A stretch of 64,000 nt of DNA from DASWJZ01 sp963792885 (GTDB lineage: Bacteria; Pseudomonadota; Alphaproteobacteria; Rhizobiales; Afifellaceae): NCBI GenBank assembly GCA_963792885.1, contig CAWBXX010000007.1, positions 62,001 through 126,000 on the forward strand, given 5' to 3'. Both the position numbers and the translations under genes were made by a program. The notes beneath the pieces are model-generated. The model did not search any database, was not told the origin of the DNA, and was given only the letters and a program-made list of their open reading frames with translations. Shown one piece after another: positions 16,842-25,766 of the stretch. How positions within the stretch are numbered: the stretch's first letter is position 1; each line of letters begins with the position of its first letter.

Positions 16842-17783
16842 CTACGGCTCCACCAGCTCCACCCGCCGATTTTCCGCCCTCCCGTCCTCGGTGGCGTTCG
16901 AGCCGACCGGCGCGAGGTAGCCGACGCCCGCCGTCTGCAGCCGTGCCGCGGGGATCTTGTAGGTCTTCGAAAGATCGGCGGCGACGGCCGCTGCGCGCCG
17001 CTTCGACAAATCCATATTGTAGTCGAAGCCGCCCTGACTGTCGGTGTGGCCTACGATGATCACCTTGAGCTCCGGCTGTGATTGCAGGAGCTTGGCGATC
17101 TCGTCGAGCGTCGGACGGCTCTCCGGCTTGATCACCGCCTTGTCGGTGTCGAAGTAGATCCCGTAAAGCGCGATGTGCCCGGCCTCGCCGAGACCCTTCG
17201 CCATTGCGGCGGCATCGACCATCTTGTTCTCGATCGCGCCGACCTCGGTGACGACGAGCTCCGCGGTGACCTCGTCGTTGTTCTGGCTGACGATGACGGT
17301 CGCGTAGGTCTCCGCGCCGTTCTCTCCCGCCTTGCGGCCCGCGTAGTAGCGGTAGTTGAAGCCGTCGACCCACATCAGCGGGATCGGCAGGATGTCGAGC
17401 GCCTCGCTGAAGGGAATGCCGCCGCAATCGTCGACGTTGCAGGAAAGCAGCGTCTCGAAGCCGGCGCCCTGAAGCTGCGTCTCGAAATTGCGCGAGACCT
17501 CGAGGATCGAGGGGCCAGGTCCCGTGCGGTAGGCGATGCGCGTGACCTTGCCCTCGGGCTTCAGCTCGCCGGTCGCCTGGCCGTCCTTGAATGGCGCGGT
17601 CTGAAGCCGCGTCGCATCGAAATCCTTCGCCTCGTAGCCGGTGATGACGCTGCCGGCGAAGCGGCCGATGCCGGGATAGTCGTGCGATCCGGGGATATCC
17701 GCATCTTGGGCGTAAGCGAGAGGCATCGAGAGCGCTGCCGCAAGCACGATGAGCACGAGCGAGGCGAGGCGGGGCCGCCGCAT
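16842..17783 (-). CDS. Secreted DUF4892/OmpA-domain envelope protein
   Basis: The 313-residue protein has a signal peptide (residues 1-27, ending AYAQ), an N-terminal domain of about 190 residues that resembles DUF4892 (YPGIGRFAGSVITGYEAKDFD) and a C-terminal OmpA peptidoglycan-binding domain (IYFDTDKAVIKPES; VGHTDSQGGFDYNMDLSKRRA; ENRRVELV). It should sit in the periplasm or outer membrane attached to peptidoglycan. The start at 17783 is chosen to put the signal peptide at the N-terminus. It is convergent with the IS-split gene. Confidence 0.85.
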   Translation of the reverse strand: MRRPRLASLVLIVLAAALSMPLAYAQDADIPGSHDYPGIGRFAGSVITGYEAKDFDATRLQTAPFKDGQATGELKPEGKVTRIAYRTGPGPSILEVSRNFETQLQGAGFETLLSCNVDDCGGIPFSEALDILPIPLMWVDGFNYRYYAGRKAGENGAETYATVIVSQNNDEVTAELVVTEVGAIENKMVDAAAMAKGLGEAGHIALYGIYFDTDKAVIKPESRPTLDEIAKLLQSQPELKVIIVGHTDSQGGFDYNMDLSKRRAAAVAADLSKTYKIPAARLQTAGVGYLAPVGSNATEDGRAENRRVELVEP

Positions 17784-17901
17784 GGGTTTGCCTTTCAGGA
17801 GTGGCGAGTCATGCATTCTCGCCCGCGCAATGAGCGCGGACTAGTGCGCGCGCGCCGCAGCACGTGCGCAAAAAGAGAGATGTGGCAGTGGCGCGAAGGC
17901 C

Positions 17902-20439
17902 TCAGGCTGCGTCGGGCTGCGAGAGGAGTAGGTCTTCCATCTTAGGCATGTCGCCGTCGCCGATAGACGGCAGCAGGATTCCAGAGGAGAGAAACGGCTC
18001 CAATTCCTCCGGCGGCATCGGGCGCGCGAAGAGGAAGCCCTGCAGCGAGTCGCAGCCATAGGCCTGCAGGTAGAGGAGCTGTGTCGCCTGCTCCACGCCC
18101 TCCGCGATCGCCGTCAAGCCGAGCGAGTGGATCATCGCAACGATGGCTTGCAGTAGCGCCGCGTGGCCGCGGCTCTCGACCATGCGCATCACGAAGGCGC
18201 GGTCGATCTTCAGGACGTCGAAGGGCAGGTCGGAGAGGTGGCTGAGGGCGGAATGTTCCATGCCGAAATCGTCGAGCGCAAAGCCCATGCCTTCGGCCGC
18301 GAGCTCGTTCATGGTGCGGGCCGCGGCGGCGGCGTCGCGCAGGATCGCGCTTTCGGTCAGTTCCAACGTGATTGCCTCGGGCGGGATTCCCGCGTCGCGG
18401 ACGATCGAGAGGATGTTGCGACCGAGATCCTGTTCGGCCAACTGAACAGCCGACAGATTGACGGAAACTGGGATCGTAGAGCCAGCGTCTCGCCACGCCC
18501 GCGCCTGCCTGCACGCCATCTTGAGGACGTGCTCGCCGATCGGGGTGATCAGTCCGGTCTCTTCTGCGATCGGGATGAAGTCGCGGGGACCGATCAGCCC
18601 GCGCGTCGGGTGGCGCCAACGGATCAGCGCTTCCGCGCCTACGAGCTTGTAGCTGTGAGTGCTGACCTGCGGCTGGTAGAGGAGGAAGAGCTCGTCCTTG
18701 TCGATCGCGTGGCGGAGGTCGGCCTCCAGCGTCGCGCGCGAAACCGCCGCCTTCGTCATCTCAGCGTTATAGAAGCAGTAGCGCTCCGCCGGCGTGCGCT
18801 TGGCGCGGCGCATCGCCGTCGTTGCATTTCGGATGATTGTGTCGGCGTCGGCTCCGTCGGAGGGAGCGACGCTCGCCCCGACCGCGACCCTGAACGGCAC
18901 CTCGGTATCGTCGATACGGAACGCTTCCGCGAATGGCGTAAGCAGCGCTTCGACCGAACGCATCGCGGCGGAGTCGTTGGCAAAGCCGACGCGGAGCACG
19001 AGGAACTGTCCGCCGCCGATATGTGACAGGAACTCGCCCGGAGCCGCCGTCTCTCTCAGCCGGTGTGCGACCTCCCGGATTGCGAGGTCGCCGGCGTCGA
19101 GGCCGCGGCTGTCGCGAATGTCGTGCAGCGACGTCAGCTCGAGGCATACCACCTCGACGGAGCCGGCGGACCGCTCGGCCTGCATGATCGCCTGCTGCAG
19201 CCGCTCGGTGAACATCGACTTGTTCGGCAACCCCGTGGTGGCGTCATGCACGGCGAGGTGGTCGCGCTGCGCCTCGGCCCGCTTGAGCGCCGTAATGTCC
19301 ATCCTGAGCCCGGCAATACCGCCGTTGCTCATGCGTGCTTCCGTAACGAGCACCCAGCGTCCGTCGGAGAGCCTCTGGACGATGCTGCCGGCCAACTCGC
19401 GATGGCTCTCGATCCGGTTTGCGAGCCACTCCGACTCGCGCCCCTTCGCGTCGAGGAAGACCCCGCGCTCGACCGCCGCCTGCAGGAGATCCTCGTACGC
19501 CACGCCAGGCTGAGTGAAGTCGGCGACGTTCGCATAGAGCTTGCGGAACGCCTCGTTGGCCATGACGATTCGATCGTCCGGATCGAAGATGATGAACCCT
19601 TCAGAGATGGAATCGACGGCGTCCCTAAGAAGCGCCTCGGCTTCTTCCGCTCGCCAGAACGCGGCCACGACCGGGGTCTGGTCGGTCGCCGTCCCGCGAT
19701 AGCCGCGGAAAGCGCCATTGCGGTCGAGGACCGGCACGCCGCTCATGGAGATGTGGTAGCGGGAGCCGGAGCCGGAGACGAACGAGAAGAGGAAATTGCG
19801 GAACGCCTGATGTGCCTCGCGGTCGGAGAGGTGCGCCTGCCAGTGCTCGTCCTCACCCATGTCGGCGCCGGCGACCTCCCACGGTGTCTTCCCGAGGCTC
19901 GTGGCCGGATCCGCCCATTCGGCTTCCTCGTAGCGATTTGAGAAGAACGTATAGCGGTGCTGCTCGTCGGTCTCCCAGATCCAGTCGCCGGAGACCTCGA
20001 CGATGTCGCGGAAGCGCTGATCGCTCTCGCGGCGCGCGGTTTTTGCGGCGACGGCGGCGAGCTCACGCTCGATCGCTGGGATCAGACGGGTCAGACTGCC
20101 CTTGAAGAGAAAGTCCGCCACACCCTGACGCATCAACGCCACGGCGTTCTCTTCGCCGATCGAGCCGGACACGACGATGACCGGCACATCCGCATCGATG
20201 GCCCGTATGGCCTGCATGAGCTCTGTGAAGCTCTGTTGCGGAAGGTTGTAGTCGGAGATGACGACGTCCCAGGCGCTTTCCTTGAACGCTTCTCTCACGC
20301 CGGCGATCGTCTCCACGCGACGGAATGACGGGTCGAGGCCGCCGAAGCGCAACTCGCGAAGCAGAAGCTGCGCATCGTCATCGCAATCTTCGACGATCAG
20401 GACGCGGGGCTGCGAGGTCATCCGCGGCTCCATCGTCAT
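17902..20439 (-). CDS. Receiver-PAS-PAS-GGDEF-EAL cyclic-di-GMP signalling protein
   Basis: The 845-residue protein carries, in order, a receiver domain (about 10-125, acidic pocket EDCDDD, phospho-acceptor Asp in VVISDYNLP), two PAS domains (about 150-390), a degenerate GGDEF domain in which the active motif is GGGQF (near 475), and an EAL domain with GAEALIRW (near 603), ELTES, DDFG, KIDRAFV and AEGVE. The EAL motifs are complete, so it is predicted to be a phosphodiesterase that breaks down c-di-GMP. The GGDEF part probably has a regulatory role only. Its ATG overlaps the stop of a small upstream frame by four bases. Confidence 0.92.
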   Translation of the reverse strand: MTMEPRMTSQPRVLIVEDCDDDAQLLLRELRFGGLDPSFRRVETIAGVREAFKESAWDVVISDYNLPQQSFTELMQAIRAIDADVPVIVVSGSIGEENAVALMRQGVADFLFKGSLTRLIPAIERELAAVAAKTARRESDQRFRDIVEVSGDWIWETDEQHRYTFFSNRYEEAEWADPATSLGKTPWEVAGADMGEDEHWQAHLSDREAHQAFRNFLFSFVSGSGSRYHISMSGVPVLDRNGAFRGYRGTATDQTPVVAAFWRAEEAEALLRDAVDSISEGFIIFDPDDRIVMANEAFRKLYANVADFTQPGVAYEDLLQAAVERGVFLDAKGRESEWLANRIESHRELAGSIVQRLSDGRWVLVTEARMSNGGIAGLRMDITALKRAEAQRDHLAVHDATTGLPNKSMFTERLQQAIMQAERSAGSVEVVCLELTSLHDIRDSRGLDAGDLAIREVAHRLRETAAPGEFLSHIGGGQFLVLRVGFANDSAAMRSVEALLTPFAEAFRIDDTEVPFRVAVGASVAPSDGADADTIIRNATTAMRRAKRTPAERYCFYNAEMTKAAVSRATLEADLRHAIDKDELFLLYQPQVSTHSYKLVGAEALIRWRHPTRGLIGPRDFIPIAEETGLITPIGEHVLKMACRQARAWRDAGSTIPVSVNLSAVQLAEQDLGRNILSIVRDAGIPPEAITLELTESAILRDAAAAARTMNELAAEGMGFALDDFGMEHSALSHLSDLPFDVLKIDRAFVMRMVESRGHAALLQAIVAMIHSLGLTAIAEGVEQATQLLYLQAYGCDSLQGFLFARPMPPEELEPFLSSGILLPSIGDGDMPKMEDLLLSQPDAA

Positions 20440-20594
20440 GTGGGCGCCGCTTGGTTGAGCACCAGTCGGTAGAGACGGTTGCGCGTGACAACGATCTGCT
20501 TGCCGATCTTGTGCTTGTCGAACGCACGCAAGGTCAGCGCTTCGCCGTCAGCGTCGTCTTCCACCGGGAGCAGACTCATCTCGTCCTCTGCCAT
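20436..20594 (-). pseudogene. Truncated receiver-domain remnant coupled to the EAL gene
   Basis: This 52-residue frame reads LLPVEDDADGEALTLRAFDKH and QIVVTRN, which matches the first ~40 residues of Rcp1-type response regulators (acidic pocket EDD). It then diverges to RLYRLVLNQAAPT and stops before the phospho-acceptor Asp. A full domain needs about 120 residues. Its TGA overlaps the ATG of the EAL gene (ATGA). It looks like the stump of a former partner response regulator, perhaps kept as a translated leader. Confidence 0.6.
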
Positions 20595-20918
20595 CAAGGC
20601 CGCAGCCCTTGACGTGACAAACCCTTCGCGGTGTGCGCGCGGACTCGCCCGGCCGCTCCCGCTCGACTGCAGGCGCTTGCTCCTCGGGTACCGTAGTGCC
20701 GGACGCACCCACCTTTGCTTTATGGATTAAGCCTCACCGAACGGATAATGACGTCGCTAAATTCCTACTTAGGCGCGAGGCCCTCCCGCGAGGCGGAAGG
20801 TCGCAATCCGCGTCTTTTGGCCTTCGCGCGTAGACCCGACCGGGGAAATTTGCGACCCTTGGCCTCGGCAATGCGGCACGAATGTCGGAGCGCAATCCGG
20901 CCCACGGAAGGACACGAC
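20595..20918. other. Intergenic region between divergent genes
   Basis: These 324 bases separate the leftward receiver/EAL genes from a rightward small gene and should hold both promoters. I see no RNA gene, repeat or coding frame with a family resemblance here. A GGAAGG ribosome site precedes the gene on the right. Confidence 0.4.
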
Positions 20919-21209
20919 ATGCCCGAGACCGGCCACGCGGCTGATGTCGACGCGCTCGGCGAGATCATGCTCCTGCAAGGCACGATGCAGCGTCAGTTCC
21001 TGCGTATCCTCATTCGCCGCCTCGCAACCGATGTCACGACCTTCAATGCGGAGCTGTTGTTGGCGGAGATCGATCTTCTGCGGGAGAGCCTGGAATCCGG
21101 GCGGGATCGCACCGCGCTTCACGCTTTCGCGCTGAAGGAGTGGGAAAGGCTCGCGGAAATGGCGCTCGACGCCGTCGCCTCCACGCGGGCGAAGACTGGG
21201 GCGCACTGA
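20919..21209 (+). CDS. Hypothetical 96-residue helical protein
   Basis: The protein starts MPETGHAADVDALGEI behind a GGAAGG site. It is almost entirely helical and amphipathic, with segments such as QRQFLRILIRRL and LLAEIDLLRESLESG that suggest a coiled coil or small helical bundle. No signal peptide or membrane segment. I do not recognise the family. A GC hairpin follows at 21230-21247. Confidence 0.5.
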   Translation: MPETGHAADVDALGEIMLLQGTMQRQFLRILIRRLATDVTTFNAELLLAEIDLLRESLESGRDRTALHAFALKEWERLAEMALDAVASTRAKTGAH

Positions 21210-21229
21210 GCGCGTTTTTTCGCCATCGA

Positions 21230-21247
21230 GGGCCCGGTTTCGGGCCC
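21230..21247. terminator. GC-rich hairpin, possible terminator
   Basis: GGGCCCG (21230-21236) pairs with CGGGCCC (21241-21247) over a GTTT loop. No clear T run follows, so it may instead be a transcript-end stabilising hairpin. Confidence 0.35.
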
Positions 21248-21337
21248 GCTGTCGGCTTTCTGCCCAAACATTGCCTTCTCCCCATGTTCATTTTTGGTTA
21301 AGGATAATGCAGAACCTGCGTGTTTGAGGTTTGCGTT

Positions 21338-22355
21338 GTGAGTATTCGGCCCGTTTACGGTTCGAACGGAGCCCGCGGTAGACCGGGTTACGGCCAGGCG
21401 GCCCAAGAGGCGGCGTGGCCTACGTGGCGCGATGTCCGACCCGTCCTTCTGAAGAGCGCCGGCATTGTGGGCTTGGCGGGCGCCATCATGGCCGTCGTGT
21501 CGAGCAATGCCCTTTTTGTCGATCCGGGCGGCCCGTCGCGCGACCGGCCGAAGACGGCCGCCGAGGATCGCGCCGATCCAAAGCCGACCGTGCTGGCGTC
21601 CTCGCTTGCGACCTCCAGTGCCGAAGACCCCGTTCGGGTGATCGTGCTGCAGACGACGGTTGCGCCGCTTCCGCCGGTGGAGACGCCGGAGCCGGAGACG
21701 ACGTCGAGCGTAACCCCCGCCGCGAGCGCGCCTGCGCAACTCCCGCCTGCCGAGACGGCTCCGCTCACTGCTGATGCCGCGATGGCGCTACCAGCTGAGA
21801 CCGCTTCCGTCGCCGCCGATGCCTCAGTGGTCCCACCTGCCGCGGCGGGGCCTTTCGTCGCGCCCGTAGCGGCCGAGACGCAGGCGGTCGCGAGCGCAGA
21901 TCCGATTCGCGAACAGCCAGTCGCGCCGTCGACGGACGAAAGCGCGCCGGCGGCGTGGCCGCAGGAAGCGGTCGCATGCCCGCGCGATTGGGTCGCGGTA
22001 CCGGGGGCCGACGGCCAACCGGCGACTGGAGCCGCATGCGATACGATCGCCGCGCTCGTGCAGACCGGCGGCGAAGCCCCGCCGCTTCGCAAGGTGCCCT
22101 CCGAGGACGTGCTCGATCTCGTGGCGGTAGCGCCGACGATGCCGGTTCCGGGACCGGGCGGCGATGCGAACGCCGATGCGACGGACACCGAGAAGGCGGT
22201 AGAGCAGACGCCGCAGCCGCCGCAGCCGGCGCCCGTCCGTACGAGCCGCAGGGCCGACTGGCCGTCCGAGCCGCCGCCCGATTGCGGCGCGCTCGCACGC
22301 CTATTGGCATTTCGTCGACGGGCATCACGGCGCGAAGGAGTGGTACTGCAAATAG
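21338..22355 (+). CDS. Membrane-anchored proline/alanine-rich protein, one frameshift
   Basis: After a ~35-residue cytoplasmic N-terminus, one membrane helix (about 45-62, AGIVGLAGAIMAVVSSNALF) anchors a long Pro/Ala/Glu-rich, probably disordered region. A small segment VACPRDWVAVPG with Cys follows. One extra base near 22292-22300 must be removed to read the compact end HAYWHFVDGHHGAKEWYCK and TAG. This ends the gene at 22355 instead of 22489. GTG at 21338 is preferred because a GAGG site lies nine bases upstream; a GTG at 21320 is possible. Function unknown; it precedes the cyclase gene on the same strand. Confidence 0.55.
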
Positions 22356-22485
22356 GCGCCCCTCGCGCCCTTGGCTCTTCGCCCGGCAGCGCTGCCAGCC
22401 TTCGATCACGCACCACATCCGGTAGATCGCCCCGCGATCGGCCGCTAGGGTCCGGCGACAACGAAAGCCGGAGCCCGAGGTCTTT

Positions 22486-23800
22486 TTGACTCCGATCGAC
22501 ACGACTGATCGCGCCACCGCCGGCCCTGACGCTGCGGAGCGTCCGTTTCCGCTCGCGCAACGCTATCGCCGCCGTGTCCTGCCGCTGATGGCGCTCTTCG
22601 TCGTGTCGCTCGTCCTGCTGACGGCGGTGTCGGTCAGGCAGGCGGTGCGCGATATCCATCTGGAGTTCGCGGCGCGGCAGGTGGATGAGATTGCCGCGGA
22701 GATGGCGGCGAAGGCGCCCGCGGCCTGGAAGGCCCTTCTTGCCGGCACGGCCGATGCCGGTCAGCGCGCGGATGTCGCGTCGCGTTTTGCCGAAGCGGCG
22801 TCGGAGCGCGGGCTTTCGCAGCTCAAGGTCTATCTCCCGACCGGCGAGGCGGTGTTCAGCACCGACGCGGCCGAGATCGGAAAGATCGAGAAGAACGATG
22901 CGCTGACCGCTGCGATCCAAGAGGGCGAGCGCACGCTGCTCCCGCATGCGGAGGCGGATGGCACGCGCTACAACGAATTTTACGTGCCGCTCCTGATGCC
23001 CGACGGCGCGGTCGGAATCGTGATGGAGCTCTATTGGCCGGCGGGCGAGCTCCGCGCCATCCTCGCGCGCTCGCTGGTGCTGCCGACGCTGGTGCCGGGG
23101 CTGCTCCTCTTCGGCCTCATCGTCGTGCTCGGCGTTCTGATCAGACGCGCACAGGCGGGCATCGACTTCCGCGCCGCGCGCGTGCGCGAGCTTTCAGCGC
23201 GGCTTGAGAGCTTCATGTCGTCGAGCGCCGTCGGCGCTGTGCGCGCGGCGCCCGTTGGCGGCGACGTGCCGCTGAAGCGGATCGAGGTATCGCTGCGTCT
23301 ATTCCGACGTGCGGCGCTTCACCGATTTCTCCGAGACGGAATCGCCCGAAGCCGTCGTCGCCTTCCTGAACCGCATCATGACGCTTCAGATCGAATGCGT
23401 GACGCGCCACGGCGGTGACGTCGACAAGCTGATCGGCGATGCGCTGCTTGCGCGCTTCGAGGGGGAGGGGAAGGAGGAGCGCGCGGTCCGCGCCGCGCTC
23501 GACATGCAGGCCGCGGTCGAAGCGGCGGGCCTGCCGCGCGGGGTCGGCGTCGGTGTCTTCACCGGGCCGGCGATCTCCGGCCCGGTCGGGCCCGAAGCCC
23601 GCCGCGACTACACGGTGATCGGCGACTCGGTGAACATCGCCGCGCGGCTTTGTGCAGCAGCGGGGAGGGGCGAGATCGTTGCCGACGCCGGCACTTTGGC
23701 GAAGAGCAGGGCCGAGGGCTTCGGTCCTGCGGAGGCGATTCATGTGAAGGGCCGCGAGCGCGCAGTAGACGTGAGGCGGTGGGCGGCGGTTAGAGCATGA
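22486..23800 (+). CDS. Membrane-bound class III adenylate/guanylate cyclase, one frameshift
   Basis: A short N-terminus is followed by a membrane helix (about 30-50), a ~140-residue extracytoplasmic sensor region, a second membrane helix (about 195-220) and a cytoplasmic class III cyclase domain. In that domain the metal aspartates lie in YSDVRRFTDFSE and IGDALLARFEG, and the nucleotide-binding block is ARRDYTVIGDSVNIAARL. An extra T near 23297 separates sensor and catalytic parts; without it the protein is about 437 residues. TTG start at 22486 follows a GAGG site. The last codons and TGA lie inside an intergenic palindrome. Confidence 0.85.
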
Positions 23801-23841
23801 TCCCGAAAAGTGGGAGCCGGTTTTCGGATAAGATCATGCTC
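23793..23841. repeat. Rhizobiales-type intergenic palindrome
   Basis: GAGCATGATC (23793-23802) and GATCATGCTC (23832-23841) are a perfect 10-bp inverted repeat around CCGAAAA...TTTTCGG. This is the familiar dispersed palindrome of many Rhizobiales genomes. It overlaps the end of the cyclase gene and supplies its stop codon. Confidence 0.85.
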
Positions 23842-23889
23842 CAACAAAGCGATTGAGCGCCGCCGCCCCATTCTAAAGCTCCAGGCAGA

Positions 23890-24684
23890 TCACTGCTGCA
23901 GCGGCACCGTGCAGACCATCTCCGTGTGCGTGCTGTTGATGTAGCAGTTGGGCGGGAGCTGACCCGTCGGGATCGCATAGATGTAGTAGACCGGCTGCGG
24001 CTGGTTGGCGCCCGCAATGGCCGCGCCCGTCGCCACGCCGGCCGCATAGGCACCCGGATAGTAGTAGGGGTGATACGGCGGATAATAGGGGTGGTACGGG
24101 TGGTACGGGTGGTAGTGGCACTCGCGCGCCTGCGGATCGTGGTAGCAGTACGGCCCCGGCAACGGCTGCACGGGATAGAAGGTGCCCTTGACGCTGCCGC
24201 TGTACGACGTGCGCCGCGGCCGCGAGCCGCGATCGACGAAGAGCGCGATGTCGCTGGCGCTGGCGGGGAGCTCGCCTGAAATCACCTTGACGCTGTATTT
24301 GAGGTCCGCCCCGTCGAGCTTCGGTGAGCTCAGCTCCACGACGGCCGGCTGCGCATCGGCCTTGCTGAGCACTGTGATGGCGGCGTTGGGCGGGTCGCCC
24401 GCGAACGAGCCGTCCTTGTCCCAAAGCGTGAGGAAGGTCGCCGTATCGACCTGCCCGGTCTCCCGGTAAGGCCGGTCGGAGAAATAGATCGTCGACGGCG
24501 CCAGCCCGGAGAGCGTCAGCGTCTGGCCGTCGAACGCCATCGACGCCGCCTGCTGGATGTAGTCGTAGTCCGGCGCCGGATCGATCGAGACCGGCACCGG
24601 GGGCGTCTGCGCGGCGGCGATGCCGGGCGTAAGCGCCAGGAGCAGCGCGCCGGCGGGCAGGGAAATTCGGCTGAACAGGTCCAT
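23890..24684 (-). CDS. Secreted protein with a His-Tyr-Pro repeat
   Basis: The 264-residue protein has a signal peptide (residues 1-26, ending GIAAAQ). A domain of about 130 residues follows, with QAASMAFDGQTLTLSGLAP, IYFSDRPYRETG and DPPNAAITVL, a pattern seen in several alphaproteobacterial exported proteins of unknown role. A tract of HYHPYHPYHPYYPPYHPYYYPG (about 180-205) and a Gly/Ala-rich segment come next, then a Cys-containing end. The His/Tyr tract could bind metal or anchor the protein to envelope polymers. The start at 24684 follows GGAAGGAA. Function not assigned. Confidence 0.65.
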   Translation of the reverse strand: MDLFSRISLPAGALLLALTPGIAAAQTPPVPVSIDPAPDYDYIQQAASMAFDGQTLTLSGLAPSTIYFSDRPYRETGQVDTATFLTLWDKDGSFAGDPPNAAITVLSKADAQPAVVELSSPKLDGADLKYSVKVISGELPASASDIALFVDRGSRPRRTSYSGSVKGTFYPVQPLPGPYCYHDPQARECHYHPYHPYHPYYPPYHPYYYPGAYAAGVATGAAIAGANQPQPVYYIYAIPTGQLPPNCYINSTHTEMVCTVPLQQ

Positions 24685-24784
24685 CGTTCCTTCCTCCGCA
24701 TTTTGCGCCCCGACCTTAGCCGCACGCGCCGACATTTGCATAATTGCGCAATGTGGCGTTGCGGAGATGCCGGGGAGGCGTTTG

Positions 24785-24835
24785 GGCGGTCCGGTCGGGC
24801 CGGAGGCGCGCCGGGACGACACGGTGATCGGCGAC
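24785..24835 (+). pseudogene. Short fragment of a second cyclase catalytic domain
   Basis: Read on the plus strand this gives GGPVGPEARRDDTVIGD. That is the same block as GPVGPEARRDYTVIGD in the cyclase gene, and 42 of 48 bases agree (24788-24835 against 23579-23626). There is no open frame around it. It appears to be a leftover of a lost paralogous cyclase or of a local duplication. Confidence 0.6.
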
Positions 24836-24840
24836 GCATG

Positions 24841-25306
24841 CGTGAGAGCCCCGCCGCCTGACGGCGCGGGTTGAACTGACTGAAGAGGACGGGGCGCATC
24901 AAGACCACCCTCGCAAAGTGCAATGACGGCGCTCCTGAAGCGCCCCGCGCGGCTTGACCCACTCCCGACTCGTCCACTCTTGTTCTTCGCGGGCTCGTCG
25001 TGTCCGAGACCCGCGAAGTCCAGCCGTGCGACATCCGGCGGCGGGCTCGCGCCCGCGGGTGGACCCTTCCGGGATGGCCGGCACGGCGCCCTACCGGGAA
25101 ACGCCGCGACGGACCGCCCGCCTGTCCGTTGAAGCGCGAAGGCCTAAGCGGACATGTCGCGCCGACGCCCCGAAGGACGAAGACGCAACTGCTCCCGAAA
25201 TGCTCCGGTTGCGCACCCGGCCTCTCATGAGCAGCGGTGAGGAGAGATTAGCAGAGGCGGAAGGGGCGGGGATAAGTTCGCCGCTGTTCTCTGCTATGGT
25301 TCAAAG
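24841..25306. other. Intergenic region with strong hairpins and no convincing gene
   Basis: The segment is very GC-rich and has open frames on both strands, but none resembles a protein family or has a good ribosome site. It contains a perfect 9-bp inverted repeat CTTCGCGGG / CCCGCGAAG (24985-24993 with 25010-25018) and a further GC palindrome around 25036-25062. It could be a structured RNA or a dispersed repeat. It does not match tmRNA, RNase P, 6S or SRP RNA signatures that I can recognise. Confidence 0.35.
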
Positions 25307-25684
25307 ATGAAGCCGATCACGACCGAAAAGGAGTATCAGCGCGCGGTCGAACGCATCGACAAGCTCGTGGTGCGCCCGGACGCGGAGACGAACGAGGAAC
25401 TGGAGCTGCTCACGATTCTGGTGGTGGCCTACGAGACCAAGCATGTGCCCGATCAGCCGATTGAGCCTATTGAATACCTCAAGGCCTCGATGGCGAACCG
25501 CGGACTGACCCAGGCCGATCTTTCGCGGCTGCTCGGCTCAACTGGCCGCGTCGCCGAGGTGCTGAGCGGCAAGCGCGAGTTGTCGAAGGCGATGATACAG
25601 ACGCTGGTCGAGGACTGGGGCGTCGACGCGAACACGCTCATCGGAGCGAGAGGGCGGCCTAAGCATCCGTCCTTGGAGCGTTGA
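25307..25684 (+). CDS. HigA-like helix-turn-helix protein (antitoxin or controller)
   Basis: The 125-residue protein has an N-terminal helical region (KPITTEKEYQRAVERIDKL) and a central XRE helix-turn-helix (MANRGLTQADLSRLLG, VAEVLSGKRELSKAMI), the layout of COG5499/HigA antitoxins. No HigB-type toxin gene lies next to it. The neighbours downstream are an adenine methylase and a putative restriction nuclease, so it may act as a controller protein for that pair, which is an inference from position. The methylase begins 82 bases downstream. Confidence 0.75.
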   Translation: MKPITTEKEYQRAVERIDKLVVRPDAETNEELELLTILVVAYETKHVPDQPIEPIEYLKASMANRGLTQADLSRLLGSTGRVAEVLSGKRELSKAMIQTLVEDWGVDANTLIGARGRPKHPSLER

Positions 25685-25766
25685 GAAAAAGGTGTGCGAA
25701 TCAGGCACACTGCTTGCCTCGGCGTTCCTCCTATGTTCCCATGGCGCCGTTGGAGGCTAGCGGCGC

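Noticed and set aside
21755..22489. Extended C-terminus of the proline-rich protein reading to 22489.
   Set aside because: A one-base correction gives a compact Cys/His/Trp-containing end and a stop at 22355; the longer tail is arginine/serine out-of-frame sequence.
24050..24120. Short tandem repeats that might suggest a CRISPR or minisatellite.
   Set aside because: They are in-frame codons for His-Tyr-Pro units in a secreted protein; there are no spacers or cas genes.
25307..25684. A complete HigBA toxin-antitoxin pair.
   Set aside because: No RelE/HigB-like frame lies on either side; the following gene is a methylase.
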